Positions 8,005 through 9,650 of a DNA stretch of 9,650 nucleotides are shown one piece after another; the first letter of the stretch is position 1; every line of letters starts with the position of its first letter. This stretch comes from Clostridiales bacterium (GTDB lineage Bacteria > Bacillota > Clostridia > Lachnospirales > Lachnospiraceae). The notes under the pieces are model-generated. The model had not been told where the DNA came from, did no database searches, and was given only the letters and a program-made list of their open reading frames with translations. The stretch is taken from assembly GCA_019420425.1 (NCBI GenBank), contig JAHZHG010000079.1:1-9650 (forward strand). The letters run 5' to 3'. Made by a program: the position numbers and the translations under genes.

Positions 8005-9459
8005 TTAACGGTGCATCCGGAATTCCCGGTCAGCGTTGCAGCCATCTACTGTGGACTGAATCTGCCGGTCATCCATCTTTGCCTGCAGGACATCCCGGAA
8101 TTTTTTGCACTCGGCTTCATAAAGCAGGCTGCCCGGACCGTTTACACAGCCTCCTTCGCAGCTCATGCCTTCCATGAAGCTTTCTGGCAGCCGGCCGTTT
8201 TTCAGCAGGGTCAACGCCTTTTTACACTCTTTTGCCCCATTTGCCCGGTAGACGCTGACCACTTCTTCCACGCCCTTTTCCCTTAATGACTGGAGCACGG
8301 CCTCTGTCACGCCGCCTGCGTTGGCAAAATGGCGTCCATAGATACTTCCCTGCTGAAGCTCTGCGCCGCCGGCAGCCGGTTCTATCTCTCTGGCATCCAG
8401 CATGGCTTTCAATTCCTTAAAGGTAAGCACATAATCTGCATTCCCTTCGATATGCTCATCCAGACATTCGCTCTTTTTCGCCACACACGGCCCCACAAAT
8501 ACGGTAATTGCGTCCGGATGCATCGCCTTTATGTAGCGCGAGGTGGCCGCCATCGGAGATATGGTGGTGGAGATAGCATCCTGCAGGGCCGGAAAATGCT
8601 TCCGTATCATAGAGACAAACGCAGGGCAGCAGGACGTTGTCTTTTTCACGCCCTCCGACAATGCCTCCATCCATTCTTTTCCTTCACTCTCGGCAGTCAG
8701 GTCAGCGCCCAGCGCCACCTCAACCATATCCGTAAAGCCAAGAGCCTTAACGGCTTCCCGCAGATCGCCCATGGTTACGCCCTTTCCAAACTGTCCTTCG
8801 CCAGCCGGAGCCACGATCGCATAAATCTCCCTGCCCTGCTTTATGGCCTCGATAACCGGAACCATCAGCGAAAGATCAGAAAGTGCGCCAAAGGGGCAGT
8901 TTTTAATACAGGCTCCGCAGTGAATACATTTTTCATCGTTTATCGTGACAATTCCATTTTCATCCATGCTGATTGCATTCACCGGACAGCTTTTTTTGCA
9001 GGGACGCTGATGGTCGCTGATTGCATTGTAGGGACAGGACTGGGCGCATTTGCCGCATTCCTTGCAGCGCTCCGGGTCAATATAGGCTTTGTCCCGGCCA
9101 ATAGAGATAGCGCCGAATTTACAGGCGTTCAGGCACTTTTTGCCCAGGCATTTCTGGCAGTTATCCGTAACGACATACCGCTGGATTGGACATTCCGCAC
9201 ATGCGCTGTCCAGCACCTGGACAATATTCCGGTTTTCTTTGCCCTCCAGAGGAAATTTTCCTTCAGCCAGCCGGATTCTCTGGCGGATAATTTCCCGTTC
9301 ACGGTAGATACAGCAGCGAAATTTTGCTTTATGGCCGGGAAGAATATCGTAGGGAATCTGCTCCCGCTTTTCCTCCAAAGTGCCCGCAAAGGCCAGCTTA
9401 GCTACCTGGAGCAATACCTCCTGTTTCACGTCATTAATGTCAGATGTGTTTGTTAACAT
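8005..9459 (-). CDS. [FeFe] hydrogenase, group B type
   Basis: A 484-residue iron-iron hydrogenase catalysing reversible 2H+ + 2e- = H2, predicted cytoplasmic (no signal or membrane segment). The N-terminal ~80 residues include RCCIYREREIIRQRIRLAEG, which I associate with group B enzymes. Residues 87-190 hold the iron-sulfur region: C87/C90; C101, C104, C109, C113; the canonical ferredoxin motif C132-C135-C138-C142P; C154/C158P; and a second canonical motif C178-C181-C184-C188P. The H-cluster domain follows: TSCCP at 275-279 (Cys277 proton-relay position, Cys278 ligand), GPCVAKKSE at 323-331 (Cys325), EGMSCEGGCVNGP at 430-442 (Cys434, Cys438). All four cluster ligands are present. GPC instead of MPC and CEGGCVNGP instead of CxGGCxxGGG distinguish it from classical group A enzymes. 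The start is ATG 9459-9457 with AGGAG 7 bases upstream; the frame extends to GTG 9489 but without a ribosome site. It stands alone and is convergent with the cobN cluster. Redox partner is probably ferredoxin (inference). Confidence 0.94.
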   Translation of the reverse strand: MLTNTSDINDVKQEVLLQVAKLAFAGTLEEKREQIPYDILPGHKAKFRCCIYREREIIRQRIRLAEGKFPLEGKENRNIVQVLDSACAECPIQRYVVTDNCQKCLGKKCLNACKFGAISIGRDKAYIDPERCKECGKCAQSCPYNAISDHQRPCKKSCPVNAISMDENGIVTINDEKCIHCGACIKNCPFGALSDLSLMVPVIEAIKQGREIYAIVAPAGEGQFGKGVTMGDLREAVKALGFTDMVEVALGADLTAESEGKEWMEALSEGVKKTTSCCPAFVSMIRKHFPALQDAISTTISPMAATSRYIKAMHPDAITVFVGPCVAKKSECLDEHIEGNADYVLTFKELKAMLDAREIEPAAGGAELQQGSIYGRHFANAGGVTEAVLQSLREKGVEEVVSVYRANGAKECKKALTLLKNGRLPESFMEGMSCEGGCVNGPGSLLYEAECKKFRDVLQAKMDDRQIQSTVDGCNADREFRMHR

Positions 9460-9466
9460 GTTCTCT

Positions 9467-9471
9467 CTCCT
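9467..9471 (-). promoter_or_regulatory. Ribosome binding site of the hydrogenase gene
   Basis: On the minus strand AAAAGGAGAGAGAAC precedes the ATG at 9459; the AGGAG core is 7 bases away. It settles the start in favour of 9459 over the in-frame GTG at 9489. Confidence 0.8.
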
Positions 9472-9475
9472 TTTC

Positions 9476-9490
9476 TGTGCCAAAGGCACA
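9476..9490. promoter_or_regulatory. Palindrome TGTGCC-AAA-GGCACA in the hydrogenase leader
   Basis: A perfect 6-bp inverted repeat with a 3-base centre, a few bases upstream of the hydrogenase ribosome binding site. It could be an operator near the transcription start or a small leader hairpin in the mRNA. On the minus strand it is followed by GAAAAGG, so it is not a terminator of leftward transcription. On the plus strand TTTTATT follows, but a 6-bp stem is weak. The binding protein is unknown. Confidence 0.35.
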
Positions 9491-9505
9491 TTTTATTAAA
9501 CCAAG

Positions 9506-9520
9506 TCCCGAAATTTGGGA
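9506..9520. promoter_or_regulatory. Imperfect 15-bp palindrome upstream of the hydrogenase
   Basis: TCCCGAAATTTGGGA is a near-palindrome with one non-matching pair (fifth and eleventh positions). It lies on the far side of the A+T-rich stretch 9490-9500 (TTTAATAAAAT on the minus strand), which could hold a -10 element; no good -35 box was found at the usual distance. An operator role is a guess based on position and symmetry. Confidence 0.25.
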
Positions 9521-9650
9521 GACAGAATAAAGAAAAATGCCTGCTTCCCGGGAGAAACAGACATGCAGACAAAGACAAATGCAGGGAAAACAGGTAATCA
9601 TTAACCGTGTATTTGTCTGTATCAGATGTTGACTTTACTCGGAAGTCCAT
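9521..9650. other. Upstream non-coding stretch, no gene recognised
   Basis: A+T-richer than the rest of the window, with loose repeats of CAGACA and GACAAA (9558-9580) and a small CCCGGG palindrome near 9547. No tRNA, rRNA, riboswitch or convincing reading frame was seen. A TTGACT at 9630 on the plus strand resembles a -35 box, but its -10 would lie at or beyond the window edge. Confidence 0.4.

Noticed and set aside
7903..8286. Possible plus-strand gene starting at TTG 7903 between yoaK and the hydrogenase
   Set aside because: It runs through the hairpin and into the antisense of the hydrogenase C-terminus, uses a weak start without a clear ribosome site, and resembles no known protein.
8329..9456. 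Long plus-strand open frame opposite the hydrogenase
   Set aside because: The minus strand encodes unmistakable hydrogenase motifs; the plus-strand product shows no recognisable domain and no ribosome binding site.
9448..9459. TGTTAACAAA at the hydrogenase start as a Rex operator
   Set aside because: Only one half-site (TTAACAA) is present; the second half expected four bases away is GA-rich ribosome-site sequence.
9453..9650. 65-codon minus-strand frame covering the hydrogenase upstream region
   Set aside because: It runs to the window edge, overlaps the hydrogenase start in another frame, spans its ribosome binding site and palindromes, and has no family resemblance.

Overview
The window looks like chromosomal DNA from an anaerobic, fairly high-G+C member of the Clostridia; a gut-type Lachnospiraceae relative is my best guess. 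This rests on gene content (an [FeFe] hydrogenase of the group B type, CobN-like chelatase subunits, a DUF1275/YoaK membrane protein), AGGAG-type ribosome binding sites and tight gene packing. It is not a taxonomic proof.

Positions 1-7838 hold a compact plus-strand run of four genes. The first (1-2637) is a CobN/BchH-family large chelatase subunit that enters from the left edge without its N-terminal ~350 residues. The second (2628-6176) is a complete CobN-like paralogue whose start overlaps the end of the first. The third (6173-7145) is a TIM-barrel protein of the AP-endonuclease-2/sugar-isomerase superfamily, overlapping the second by ATGA and broken by a frameshift near 6610-6637. The fourth (7152-7838) is a six-helix YoaK/DUF1275 membrane protein, 6 bases further on. 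Spacing argues for one transcript and translational coupling. The first CobN keeps the family's signature residues. The second keeps the fold but has replaced several of them, including both histidines of the HxGTHG motif and the histidine of the YHGG motif. No AAA+ chelatase partner (ChlI/ChlD or CobS/CobT type) lies in the window.

Positions 7839-8004 are a short convergent intergenic region with a perfect 11-bp hairpin, best read as the terminator of the minus-strand gene beyond it. Positions 8005-9459 (minus strand) encode a 484-residue [FeFe] hydrogenase with a cysteine-rich ferredoxin-like N-terminal half and all four H-cluster cysteines; its motif variants fit group B. Positions 9460-9650 are its upstream region: a strong ribosome binding site, two short palindromes around an A+T-rich stretch, and no convincing gene.

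The plus-strand cluster probably handles a metal-tetrapyrrole substrate: cobalt or another metal insertion, or the reverse, metal removal from heme as proposed for the CobN-like protein HmuS. The sequence does not decide between these. The hydrogenase is a separate transcription unit for fermentative electron disposal or H2 sensing.
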